Positions 1 through 6,867 of a DNA stretch of 13,596 nt are shown here, in pieces (the stretch's first letter is position 1; each line of letters opens with the position of its first letter). The notes beneath the pieces are model-generated. The model worked only from the letters and a program-made list of their open reading frames with translations, was not told the origin of the DNA and ran no database searches. Position numbers and translations under genes: made by a program. Source of the stretch: BOG-1112 sp964635325 (GTDB taxonomy: Bacteria; Bdellovibrionota_B; Oligoflexia; Oligoflexales; Bog-1112); contig CAZWOL010000065.1 in assembly GCA_964635325.1 (NCBI GenBank), forward strand, positions 1-13,596, given 5' to 3'.

Positions 1-18
1 AAGGGTCCCAGGAATCCC

Positions 19-63
19 CCACTAGCAAATTGAGAATTGCGTAGCTTTTCGATTTGCTAGTGG
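19..63. repeat. 12-bp perfect inverted repeat downstream of pgsA
   Basis: The arms CCACTAGCAAAT (19-30) and ATTTGCTAGTGG (52-63) are perfect reverse complements around a 21-nt loop. The hairpin lies 11 nt beyond the pgsA stop codon, where a transcription terminator would be expected. However, no T-run follows it on either strand, so it is not a canonical intrinsic terminator. It could protect a 3' end or be a protein site. The arms are certain from the sequence; the role is not. Confidence 0.45.
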
Positions 64-73
64 CGGGAGGATG

Positions 74-640
74 TCAAAGGAGAGTTTTGCTGAAGAAGTC
101 GCGGAAATACAACCAGGCTGAGTAAAATGACAAAAATACGGACACCCACAGGCAGATCATTCCAACTTCGTAGAAGGGCCAACCAAAGAGGGGCTTGCGC
201 ACCATCAGACAAAAAATTGCAGTGTCGAGGAAAAATGTTTTCCATTTACCAAACCAATTGACGGCAATGTCGATACCTTGCTCACGCGCAACCAAGCGAA
301 GACCCGACATAGCAATGTCTCGGCAAAGAAGAAAGCCTGCAAGCCAAGCCCAGATAGTGTGGTTGGCAATGAGTAGTACCATCCCTGCTGTTGTCAGCAA
401 CTTGTCAGCAATAGGATCGATGAGTTTGCCGAGTCGACTCTCCATCTGGAAGCGCCGAGCGATGAAACCATCGAAAAAATCCGTCCAAGCGGCGACGGCA
501 AAAAGAAAGGCGCAGAAGGTATTGAGCGCATCAAAGTCGAGAGGAAAAAGAAAAAGCAGAACCGGTATGGCCAGCATACGGAAAAGTGTGAGCTTGTTAG
601 GCAAGCCCTTGAAGATTTCGGACGATTTTTCTTGAGACAC
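74..640 (-). CDS. pgsA: CDP-alcohol phosphatidyltransferase, probably phosphatidylglycerophosphate synthase
   Basis: The 188-residue product is an integral inner-membrane enzyme. It should transfer a phosphatidyl group from CDP-diacylglycerol to glycerol-3-phosphate, the first committed step to phosphatidylglycerol and cardiolipin. The CDP-alcohol phosphotransferase signature D-x2-DG-x2-AR-x8-G-x3-D-x3-D is complete at residues 54-79 (D54, D57, G58, A61, R62, G71, D75, D79). Hydrophobic stretches before and after it fit the family's usual six membrane segments, and the length is typical for PgsA. The start is GTG at 640, with GGA seven nt upstream. The gene diverges from nadB, and their spacer carries an inverted repeat. 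The acceptor alcohol cannot be proved from sequence: related enzymes use serine or inositol. Length and the N-terminal 'LPNKLTLFR' segment favour PgsA. Confidence 0.88.
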   Translation of the reverse strand: MSQEKSSEIFKGLPNKLTLFRMLAIPVLLFLFPLDFDALNTFCAFLFAVAAWTDFFDGFIARRFQMESRLGKLIDPIADKLLTTAGMVLLIANHTIWAWLAGFLLCRDIAMSGLRLVAREQGIDIAVNWFGKWKTFFLDTAIFCLMVRKPLFGWPFYEVGMICLWVSVFLSFYSAWLYFRDFFSKTLL

Positions 641-697
641 GCTGCTATCCTACATAATCTTCATTCGCGACAGCGATTAATTGAACGGGATAGCAGC
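641..697. promoter_or_regulatory. Inverted repeat in the pgsA-nadB divergent spacer, carrying both candidate ribosome binding sites
   Basis: GCTGCTATCC (641-650) and GGATAGCAGC (688-697) are a perfect 10-bp inverted repeat separated by 37 nt. Read in each gene's own direction, both genes have the identical element GGATAGCAGC just before the start. It begins 10 nt ahead of the pgsA GTG and 16 nt ahead of the nadB ATG. The GGA of each copy is the best Shine-Dalgarno match for its gene. The layout suits an operator for a dimeric regulator, or a shared mRNA element acting at translation. No known regulator motif was recognised. Confidence 0.5.
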
Positions 698-703
698 AAA
701 TAT

Positions 704-2299
704 ATGCAAAAAGCGATAGAAATTCAAACCGAGAATTTAGTGATCGGTTCTGGACTCGCAGGACTCTTCCTTGCTTTAAAACTCGCCGAGGCGGGTGAAA
801 ACGTTTTGGTGATCAACAAGAGTGCTAGCGAAGAAAGCAGTTCCTTTCTCGCCCAGGGAGGCATCGCCTCCGTCTCGGACAACAAGGACAGCTTCGACGA
901 GCATATCTCAGACACTCTACTTGCGGGTGCTGGACTGTGCCATGAAGATATTGTTCGTCTTGTCGTTGAGTCCGGGCCACAGGTCATCAAAGATCTTGTG
1001 CATCTAGGTGTTCATTTTACTAAGGACAGCAACTCCAGCGAGGACATATTTCACCTTACAAAAGAGGGTGGGCACAGCAAGCGTCGAGTGATCCATTCCA
1101 AAGATGTGACCGGTCGCGCAATCATGGAAACTCTGACTCAAAAGGTTCATGAAAATTCTCGCATTCAAATTCTCGCGCAACATACTGCGATCGATTTACT
1201 GACCACCGATAAGTTTGCTCCAGACTTTTCTGCGAACGCCTGCCTAGGCGCCTATGTTTTGAATATTCAGAGTCGTGAAATTTTTACAATCAAAAGCCGC
1301 AAAACATTCCTCTGCACGGGAGGACACGGACGTCTGTACCTCTACACAACCAACCCACGGGTTGCGACTGGAGATGGACTGGCAATCGGCTGGCGAGCAG
1401 GCGTCAAGGTTGCAAACCTAGAATTTATGCAATTTCATCCCACATGTTTATTTCATCCAAATGCAAAGGGCTTTTTGATTTCCGAAGCATTGCGAGGTGA
1501 AGGAGCTGTATTGAAAAATGCACAAGGTGTGGAGTTTGTTAATGACTATCACAGTATGGGTTCACTCGCACCACGTGATATCGTTGCCCGCGCAATAGAT
1601 TTAGAGCTTAAGAGAACCGGTGAAAGCAATGTCTTCCTCGATGCACGAGCATTGGGAGAAGGTGCAAAAACACATTTTCCAACCATCTACGAGACCTGCC
1701 TACGTTTTGGTATCGACATAACCAAAGATTGGATCCCCGTAGTCCCTGCTGCACATTACTCATGCGGAGGGTTGGTTACAGATGCATGGGGACGCACAGC
1801 AATTCAAGACTTATACGCAATCGGTGAGCTTGCCTGTACCGGGTTACATGGAGCCAATCGTCTAGCTTCTAATAGTTTACTCGAAGCCTGTGTGATGGCC
1901 TCACGCGCTGCTAGCAAGGCTCTAGAAACAAAACCCTCGCAGCGCAGCGTGAAAATCCCCCCCTGGAACAAAGGCTATGCCATCCCAACAGATGAAGGTG
2001 TGATTCTAACGCATTTTTGGGATGAGATTCGTCGACTCATGTGGCACTACGTCGGAATTGTGCGTAGCGAAAAACGACTCAAACGAGCTTTGAGTCGTGT
2101 CACAGCAATTTTGCAAGAGTTGGATGAATACTACTGGCACTACGAAGTCGATGCCAACTTACTAGAAGTGCGTAACCTTGCTCAAGTTGCATGGCTTACC
2201 ATTCGCTGCGCTTTGGCACGTAAGGAGTCCCGAGGAATTCACTTTAATCTCGATTATCCAGATAAGTCGGATCCTGCTCGAGACACCATCATCTGGTGA
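704..2299 (+). CDS. nadB: L-aspartate oxidase
   Basis: This is a 531-residue FAD flavoprotein of the succinate dehydrogenase/fumarate reductase family. It oxidises L-aspartate to iminoaspartate, the first step of de novo NAD synthesis, and works with quinolinate synthase NadA, which is not in this window. The dinucleotide-binding motif GSGLAG is at 15-20 and the NadB-type block SSFLAQGGIASV at 46-57. EGGHS (121-125), QFHPT (243-247), APRD (289-292), HYSCGG (351-356) and HGANR-ASNSLLE (382-394) follow. E121, H245, R291, H351 and R386 fall where I recall the E. coli active-site residues (E121, H244, R290, H351, R386). The frame is open back to a TTG at 632, which would run into pgsA. ATG 704 gives the conserved N-terminus, although its GGGA Shine-Dalgarno is rather far away (13 nt). 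The 3' end overlaps the convergent CxxC gene by 46 nt. Confidence 0.95.
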   Translation: MQKAIEIQTENLVIGSGLAGLFLALKLAEAGENVLVINKSASEESSSFLAQGGIASVSDNKDSFDEHISDTLLAGAGLCHEDIVRLVVESGPQVIKDLVHLGVHFTKDSNSSEDIFHLTKEGGHSKRRVIHSKDVTGRAIMETLTQKVHENSRIQILAQHTAIDLLTTDKFAPDFSANACLGAYVLNIQSREIFTIKSRKTFLCTGGHGRLYLYTTNPRVATGDGLAIGWRAGVKVANLEFMQFHPTCLFHPNAKGFLISEALRGEGAVLKNAQGVEFVNDYHSMGSLAPRDIVARAIDLELKRTGESNVFLDARALGEGAKTHFPTIYETCLRFGIDITKDWIPVVPAAHYSCGGLVTDAWGRTAIQDLYAIGELACTGLHGANRLASNSLLEACVMASRAASKALETKPSQRSVKIPPWNKGYAIPTDEGVILTHFWDEIRRLMWHYVGIVRSEKRLKRALSRVTAILQELDEYYWHYEVDANLLEVRNLAQVAWLTIRCALARKESRGIHFNLDYPDKSDPARDTIIW

Positions 2300-2754
2300 T
2301 TCAGAGTAGATCCTAACTCTGGTGCAAAACTCGTTTGCAGGCGATCGACATTATCTTTTGTCACAAGACGAGTTGAGGCAAAAATAAGCATGCAAAGGTC
2401 GGTTGAATTCTGCAATCCATCTTCTTCAAGCAAGATTCGACTGGCTGCAGTTGTTGCATAGCGAAATCCAACACTGTAGGCCTTACCCTCTTTGGTTACT
2501 TTTAGGGGAAACTTCGTACTCAAAATATCAAAGCCCTGCTTACGCAATTCAGCAAAAATCAACTCACGTTCAAAGGGTGTGCATTTTAGAGCAGCACGCA
2601 CACGTTTACGTTCACAACTTGGACAGCGTTTTCCTGACCAACGAGCTTCGTTCTCATCCACATAAACTTTGGAGCCATCTCTCAACTTGGTCCCATTCCA
2701 AATCCATACTTGATATTGCTGACAATAGTCGCAAAGCCTTTGCTGATCAGACAT
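2254..2754 (-). CDS. Small protein with two CxxC pairs, possibly zinc-binding; function unknown
   Basis: The 166-residue product is soluble, with no signal peptide or membrane segment. Two Cys pairs, CDYC (8-11) and CPSC (44-47), lie 32 residues apart, a spacing that fits one structural four-Cys zinc site. The segment between them is rich in Trp and charged residues, and the stretch after the second pair is basic (ERKRVR). The rest is a mixed alpha/beta-looking domain that I do not recognise. The ATG start is well supported by AAAGGTGG about 6 nt upstream. The reading frame extends 46 nt into the end of nadB on the opposite strand, so the two genes overlap tail to tail. A nucleic-acid-binding role is possible from the zinc ribbon-like N-terminus, but this is only inference. 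Confidence 0.7.
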   Translation of the reverse strand: MSDQQRLCDYCQQYQVWIWNGTKLRDGSKVYVDENEARWSGKRCPSCERKRVRAALKCTPFERELIFAELRKQGFDILSTKFPLKVTKEGKAYSVGFRYATTAASRILLEEDGLQNSTDLCMLIFASTRLVTKDNVDRLQTSFAPELGSTLNHQMMVSRAGSDLSG

Positions 2755-3027
2755 AGGACCACCTTTCTTCGATCACGAGGAGAAGATTTCCAAAATATTC
2801 GAAGGGCCTCTATCTATCATAAGACCTAAGTACAAAACGGTCAAAGAGCCGACGAAAAGATCCTAAAAGTCTGATGAAAGAAGATTTCTACCTTGTTTTC
2901 GTGAGAGAAATAAGCTATGCCTTGACCTTGATTTTCGAGATCACTCCAAGGAAAATATATGAAATATTCTTTTGTAATGCGGCTTACTGACCGATAAGAC
3001 TCTTGCGTTTATTTTCGGAGTAGGTCC
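2755..3027. other. 273-bp spacer between divergently oriented genes
   Basis: This spacer separates the minus-strand CxxC gene from the plus-strand phosphatase gene and must hold promoters for both. It is AT-rich, especially around 2950-2975. No convincing -35/-10 pair, riboswitch, tRNA or terminator was recognised. A 38-codon plus-strand frame (2874-2990) begins with ATG but has no ribosome binding site and was not called. Confidence 0.4.
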
Positions 3028-4044
3028 GTGAGTTTTGATATTTGGAAACTTGTCGATAGTCGCTCGCTTGAAGATTTTTCGCAAGCAAGTGATCAATTGA
3101 TTTGTGATATTGACAAAACTTATCTTGAGACTGCATTTGAATCACTGAGCAAACTCGCAAAAATTCCCTTCGAAAAGTTTCGTGAAAAGATAACGGTATC
3201 TGGTGCCAAAGAAGTATTGCAAGCCTTCCGCCAAGGCGATGGTACACAAAAGCGTCCGGTGCACTTCGTATCCTCTTCACCTCCACAACTGCGTCAGGTT
3301 TTGTCGGATAAATTACGTTGGGACAACCTCTCTTGGTCCACAGATACTTTGAAAAACCAATCCTACTACCTGTCACAAGGACGCTTCCGTCAGGTACGCA
3401 ATCAGGTGGCCTACAAAAGCGCTGCAATACTGCGTCTTGCATCCCAGGTGGTAGGTACGAGTCGTTTTCATATGATTGGAGATACAGCAGAAGCAGATGC
3501 TGCAATCTATCTCGGGATTAAATTGTTTGCAGAAAAACGACTCACTCGCATGGGTTATTTAGAGTATCTCAATCTACTTGGTGTCCCCCGTTTAGAGGCC
3601 CTGCTCATCTTACGCAAGATGAAAGCACCCAACATACAAGTAGGCTCCATACTTGTACGCAGCCTACCTGGGTATACACTGAAATTATTAAGTCCACTGA
3701 CCGATCCTATTCTGCAATTTAGCAACTACTTCGAAGCATCCCTATATTTTCTCCAAAACGGTCTTATCGATGCCTCCCATCTACCACAACTTACACGAGC
3801 CTTTCATCGCTACCACGGAATGAGCGGATTGGAGATTTCACGCTACTTGGAACTGCTCATCAATGTTTGCGAATCCGACATCCTAAAAACCAAAGCACTG
3901 AGCGTTCAAGAAAGCCTGATCCAACCTGATATGTTCATCCAAGAGAAGGCAGCACAACTACTTACACCCCCATCTCTCGATGCTTTTGATGCACTGACAG
4001 AAAAAGAAATACTAGGTCTTGCCGCAAAGTGGCGCTCGAAGTGA
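3028..4044 (+). CDS. HAD-superfamily phosphatase of the App1/DUF2183 type
   Basis: The 338-residue protein has HAD phosphatase motifs in order. DIDKT (27-31) has nucleophile D27 and acid/base D29, VSSSP (81-85) is motif II, K130 a likely motif III lysine, and IGDTAEAD (150-157) has metal-binding D152. The 'FVSSSPPQL' and 'IGD...D..IY' context matches the App1-like family (DUF2183), whose yeast member is a Mg-dependent phosphatidate phosphatase. About 150 residues after the catalytic core are helical and unrecognised; they may bind a partner or membrane. There is no signal peptide, so action should be cytoplasmic or at the inner face of the membrane. The start is GTG, supported by GGAGTAGG just upstream. 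The substrate is not shown by the sequence. A lipid phosphate would suit the nearby pgsA, but proximity alone is weak evidence. The gene converges on the 4057-5370 gene with a 12-bp gap. Confidence 0.72.
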   Translation: MSFDIWKLVDSRSLEDFSQASDQLICDIDKTYLETAFESLSKLAKIPFEKFREKITVSGAKEVLQAFRQGDGTQKRPVHFVSSSPPQLRQVLSDKLRWDNLSWSTDTLKNQSYYLSQGRFRQVRNQVAYKSAAILRLASQVVGTSRFHMIGDTAEADAAIYLGIKLFAEKRLTRMGYLEYLNLLGVPRLEALLILRKMKAPNIQVGSILVRSLPGYTLKLLSPLTDPILQFSNYFEASLYFLQNGLIDASHLPQLTRAFHRYHGMSGLEISRYLELLINVCESDILKTKALSVQESLIQPDMFIQEKAAQLLTPPSLDAFDALTEKEILGLAAKWRSK

Positions 4045-4056
4045 ATGATGAAAATG

Positions 4057-5370
4057 TTAGGCGTCTCGCTCTTTCATAAGAGCAATAGCTTGATTGTATT
4101 GGTCCTGAATGAGGGAAATGTAGTGCTTTTGCAAATCTTCGCTTTCTGATGCCAACTGCAATTTTTTAGTAACCTGATCTGCAATTGCAGGAACCATCTG
4201 GGCTGCCTTCTCTCCGACCGCCTTTGAAACCTGGTCAACAACCACAGGAATTGCAGCAAGAACAGCTGCTCCAAGTGTAAGGTACAATCTTTCTTTCCAG
4301 CTGGTATTTTTGACTTCTTGTTCTACTTTGCTTCCTAGATCCTGTGCTTTATTGCGAATTTTTTTAAGCCCCTTCCCAATAACTACTTTGGGCTTTGAGG
4401 CTTTTGGTTTAGGCCCTGCACCTGATAACACTGAACCAAGCTCCGGGGCTTTGGACTTTGTTTTCTGGATATTTGCAAATAGCACAGCTCCACCACCAGT
4501 GATGGCAATCATCGACAAAGAAGAGAGAACAATTATGCCAATCATCATATTTTTAGTCTCGTTATCTACAACGGGTAGGGCAACTTCATGAGTGGCTTCT
4601 TTTTTTGCATCGTTATTCTCTTTCTCTGATGCTTTGCGAAGTTCCTCAACCTGTGCTTGCAGATCATTCTGTATTGCAAAAATGTCATCCACATGGAATT
4701 CTGCTAGAGAATCCGCAAGCAGGTCTGTCACGTTAGAAATATTTGATAAAACCTTCATAAATCCAGGCTGTATATCAGGCTTATCTTTCAACTTATCATG
4801 GGCCTCTCGAGCAAGTACGCCCATTTTGAAAACATGTTCACGGATCCGTGTATTGATTTTATATTTGTCGACCATCTGCTGTTGAATGTCGGGAGGATTT
4901 TGGGATTGCTGGAAAGGTGCACTTTGTTTTTCCATACCACATGTTTGATTGGGATCCAGCGCATGGTCTGGACGCACGCATGGAGTAACAGTCACTCGCA
5001 CGATACCAGCTGGAGCATTTGGAAAATCATGACTTGGAAACGCAAATTCTCCCGGAGACTCTGGTCGTGGGTTGCATTGACTGGAATCATTAATCGAGCA
5101 AATCGAGAACTTATAGTAGTCGACCTCTTTATCCTCAGATACAAGCATGCGCAGTTGAAAATAGGATTTGGGGCTCTCAACAGCTTGGATAGTCAGCGAA
5201 GAGATGTCGAGTTTTGCTGCATCAACCTTAGGTTGATCACGAGTCGGAATAGCATCTGCGGCTCGTTCAGTAGCAGGCTCACTGGGCGTGTCCTGTGGAC
5301 GCGCTTTCTTAAGACAACCCATTGATAAAATCAGTAAAATCCAAGGAATTTTTGTCAAATAGGCAAGCAC
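4057..5370 (-). CDS. Putative membrane-anchored lipoprotein of unknown function
   Basis: The 437-residue protein starts with a short basic/hydrophobic signal and a lipobox-like LSMGC (C19), so it is probably lipidated. An acidic/Pro-rich linker (22-55) leads to a beta-looking region (56-135) with four Cys (C91, C99, C131, C144) that could form disulfides outside the cytoplasm. A helical region follows (165-260). A clear transmembrane segment lies at about 275-299, then a Lys-rich stretch (302-360), a second hydrophobic helix (362-379) and an amphipathic tail. Basic residues after the first segment suggest that part is cytoplasmic. I do not recognise the family. The start is GTG with GAGGAG about 6 nt upstream. 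It lies 94 bp after the dioxygenase gene on the same strand and may be co-transcribed, or have its own promoter in that gap. Confidence 0.7.
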   Translation of the reverse strand: MLAYLTKIPWILLILSMGCLKKARPQDTPSEPATERAADAIPTRDQPKVDAAKLDISSLTIQAVESPKSYFQLRMLVSEDKEVDYYKFSICSINDSSQCNPRPESPGEFAFPSHDFPNAPAGIVRVTVTPCVRPDHALDPNQTCGMEKQSAPFQQSQNPPDIQQQMVDKYKINTRIREHVFKMGVLAREAHDKLKDKPDIQPGFMKVLSNISNVTDLLADSLAEFHVDDIFAIQNDLQAQVEELRKASEKENNDAKKEATHEVALPVVDNETKNMMIGIIVLSSLSMIAITGGGAVLFANIQKTKSKAPELGSVLSGAGPKPKASKPKVVIGKGLKKIRNKAQDLGSKVEQEVKNTSWKERLYLTLGAAVLAAIPVVVDQVSKAVGEKAAQMVPAIADQVTKKLQLASESEDLQKHYISLIQDQYNQAIALMKERDA

Positions 5371-5464
5371 ATATTCTCCTCAAATAGCCGCTCAAGGAGC
5401 TGTCGGAATATTTGCTAAAAACTTGAAAGTGACGAGCAATGCCACGCCACGGAGATTAGCGGGA

Positions 5465-6253
5465 CTATCTAATCGGATTGCCTAAGTTAAAACGCTTTGC
5501 CATCTCAGGATCAAAATCAGCATCGCGATCTACGTTTTCCACACGGGGAGGAAAGTACTTACGTTTACGTTCAAAGTACGTGTCGTAAATATCTCCTTGA
5601 GACTGCGGGTTGAACGTAATGTAAAACGAACGACGCGCTTTATCAGATGTGTTTACAGCAGAACGATGGGGAATGTAGGAGTCAAAGAACACCAGATCTC
5701 CAGGTTTTAGATACAGAGCATCCCACGTGCGTGAGCTCACCTCATGGTCTGCCAGTGTGCCATCTGCTTTGGATTCCAAGACTAACCTTGTATGCTGCGA
5801 ATAGGCATAGGACCTTGCAAACTCAACCGGTCCATTTGTCGGAGTTAGTGTGTCTAACGGTACCATCATCGTAATATGATAGTTGGGTGCAAACATTGTA
5901 AAAGCAGGCGCATCCTGATGAGGCTTGAAGGCCCCTCCTCCTGGCAGCTTGTAATTGATCTTGTCTTTGAATAAACAGGCATCCTCTCCAAACAGATCTC
6001 GCAAAACATCAAAGATACGCTTTGACAGCAGCATTTGCTTGAGTTGTGGATGGTATGGCAAAAACCGTTCGACACGACACAGCATGCTATTGTGCTGAGC
6101 ATTATCTTCAAAATACTTAAGCCACTTTCCTGAAGTCTCTGGCCATGCAAAGATCTCGCTTGCAGCCCGTTCAAGAGCCTGCTGTTCATCGATAGTCCAG
6201 AAGTTTTCGAACACTACATAGCTATGTTTTTTCCAAAACGCATCGTTTGTCAT
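5465..6253 (-). CDS. PhyH-type Fe(II)/2-oxoglutarate dioxygenase, PhnY-like
   Basis: The protein belongs to the phytanoyl-CoA dioxygenase (PhyH) family. These soluble non-haem iron enzymes hydroxylate a small substrate while converting 2-oxoglutarate and O2 to succinate and CO2. Counting from ATG 6253 (262 residues), the iron ligands are H112-x-D114 in KPHQDAP and H196 in IPHRS. An arginine in ARRSFY (207-208) is placed to hold 2-oxoglutarate. The block 'DKINYKLPGGGAF' before the HxD motif is typical of the family. A GTG directly before the ATG could add one residue. AAAAGG lies upstream. The gene overlaps the end of the PhnZ-like gene by 32 nt, so translation is probably coupled. In known PhnY/PhnZ systems the dioxygenase makes (R)-1-hydroxy-2-aminoethylphosphonate for PhnZ. 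The substrate here is inferred from that pairing. Confidence 0.85.
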   Translation of the reverse strand: MTNDAFWKKHSYVVFENFWTIDEQQALERAASEIFAWPETSGKWLKYFEDNAQHNSMLCRVERFLPYHPQLKQMLLSKRIFDVLRDLFGEDACLFKDKINYKLPGGGAFKPHQDAPAFTMFAPNYHITMMVPLDTLTPTNGPVEFARSYAYSQHTRLVLESKADGTLADHEVSSRTWDALYLKPGDLVFFDSYIPHRSAVNTSDKARRSFYITFNPQSQGDIYDTYFERKRKYFPPRVENVDRDADFDPEMAKRFNLGNPIR

Positions 6254-6800
6254 CACAGACCTTTTCTAAAACAGGAATGTAAGCATCAAGATCAGGAACT
6301 GGAAAATCTTTTTTCTTAGCAGCATCATCAAAGTGACGAATTTTTAAATAAATTCTAAAGTGTGGTCGAGATTCGAATTTCACCATCTCCTCTGCACTCA
6401 TCAGCCCACCCTGATAGGAGAGAGTCTCTTGACTGGCTTTCGACAAATTATTTCTATACGTTTCAAATTTGGAGACAAGGTAGCGCTTTGCAGCAACATG
6501 ACTACGCACAAGCTCACAGACCTCTTCACAAAATCCTAGTGATTGGAGAAAGCTTGCACCTTTATCTTCATGATTCAGCACCCCCAAATTTGACATATAT
6601 TGAAGGTCCGCATCTCTTAGTAGATGTCCAATATCATGCAAAAGAGCCGCAGCGATGAGTGATGCGTTTTCTGGAGAGTCCTGCCTTGTAAAATAGGCAG
6701 CCTGCAAAGCGTGTTGGAGTTGGGATACTGGCTCGCCAATATAATCATCATCTTCTGCATCTTTTAGGAGTTTTAGAACAGATTCTAGACTACTATTCAT
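6222..6800 (-). CDS. phnZ: HD-domain diiron oxygenase, PhnZ-like
   Basis: The 192-residue HD-domain protein resembles PhnZ, a mixed-valent diiron oxygenase of the inositol-oxygenase type. PhnZ cleaves the C-P bond of 1-hydroxy-2-aminoethylphosphonate to phosphate and glycine. Metal-ligand candidates are H30, H55, D56 (HDIGH), H77, H101 and D158. From memory these align with PhnZ H34, H58, D59, H80, H104 and D161 with only a one-residue shift. The proposed substrate residues are also present: Y20 and E23 in DYIGE, K105 in HVAAKRYLVS, S123 and R155. The segments 'HVAAKRYLVS' and 'LSYQGG' are close to PhnZ as I remember it. Length is the same as PhnZ. ATG 6800 has a strong GGAGAGGTGG upstream. 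The overlapping downstream gene is a PhnY-type partner. The substrate could still be another phosphonate, or a related compound. Confidence 0.82.
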   Translation of the reverse strand: MNSSLESVLKLLKDAEDDDYIGEPVSQLQHALQAAYFTRQDSPENASLIAAALLHDIGHLLRDADLQYMSNLGVLNHEDKGASFLQSLGFCEEVCELVRSHVAAKRYLVSKFETYRNNLSKASQETLSYQGGLMSAEEMVKFESRPHFRIYLKIRHFDDAAKKKDFPVPDLDAYIPVLEKVCDDKRCVLEKT

Positions 6801-6829
6801 CGACCACCTCTCCTCGTCAAACTAGCAAA

Positions 6830-6859
6830 TTCTAACCTAAGAGGAAAGTCTCTTTGCAA
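6830..6859 (-). promoter_or_regulatory. Weak candidate promoter for the phnZ-like operon
   Basis: On the minus strand TTGCAA (6859-6854) and TTAGAA (6835-6830) are separated by 18 nt, a rough sigma-70-like pair. They lie in the 67-bp gap between the flagellin stop and the phnZ-like start. No T-run terminator follows flagellin here, so read-through from flagellin is also possible. Confidence 0.22.
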
Positions 6860-6867
6860 AAACTAGA

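Noticed and set aside
1..73. Part of a tRNA or tmRNA at the left edge
   Set aside because: The hairpin does not fit a cloverleaf: no T-arm GGTTCGAATCC-type sequence and no CCA end on either strand.
195..635. Plus-strand open frame of 146 codons
   Set aside because: Lies wholly opposite pgsA; its translation is low in recognisable features and Lys/Arg/Ser-rich, as expected of an antisense frame, while pgsA has a full catalytic signature.
2302..2321. Hairpin CAGAGT/ACTCTG just after the nadB stop as a terminator
   Set aside because: Only 6 bp, no T-run on the plus strand, and inside the coding region of the opposite-strand gene.
2874..2990. 38-codon plus-strand frame in the 273-bp spacer
   Set aside because: Begins with ATG but has no Shine-Dalgarno sequence and no recognisable features; a frame this short occurs readily in AT-rich DNA.
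2984..3505. Minus-strand open frame of 173 codons
   Set aside because: Opposite the phosphatase gene, which has ordered HAD motifs and a good ribosome binding site; no recognisable protein features in the antisense frame.
4310..5325. Plus-strand frames of 93, 97 and 175 codons
   Set aside because: All lie opposite the large lipoprotein gene, which has a signal peptide, domain layout and GAGGAG site; antisense frames show no protein features.
6821..6831. ACTAGCAAATT shared with the hairpin arm at 21-31
   Set aside because: An 11-bp match is expected many times by chance in 13.6 kb, and here it lacks the partner arm.
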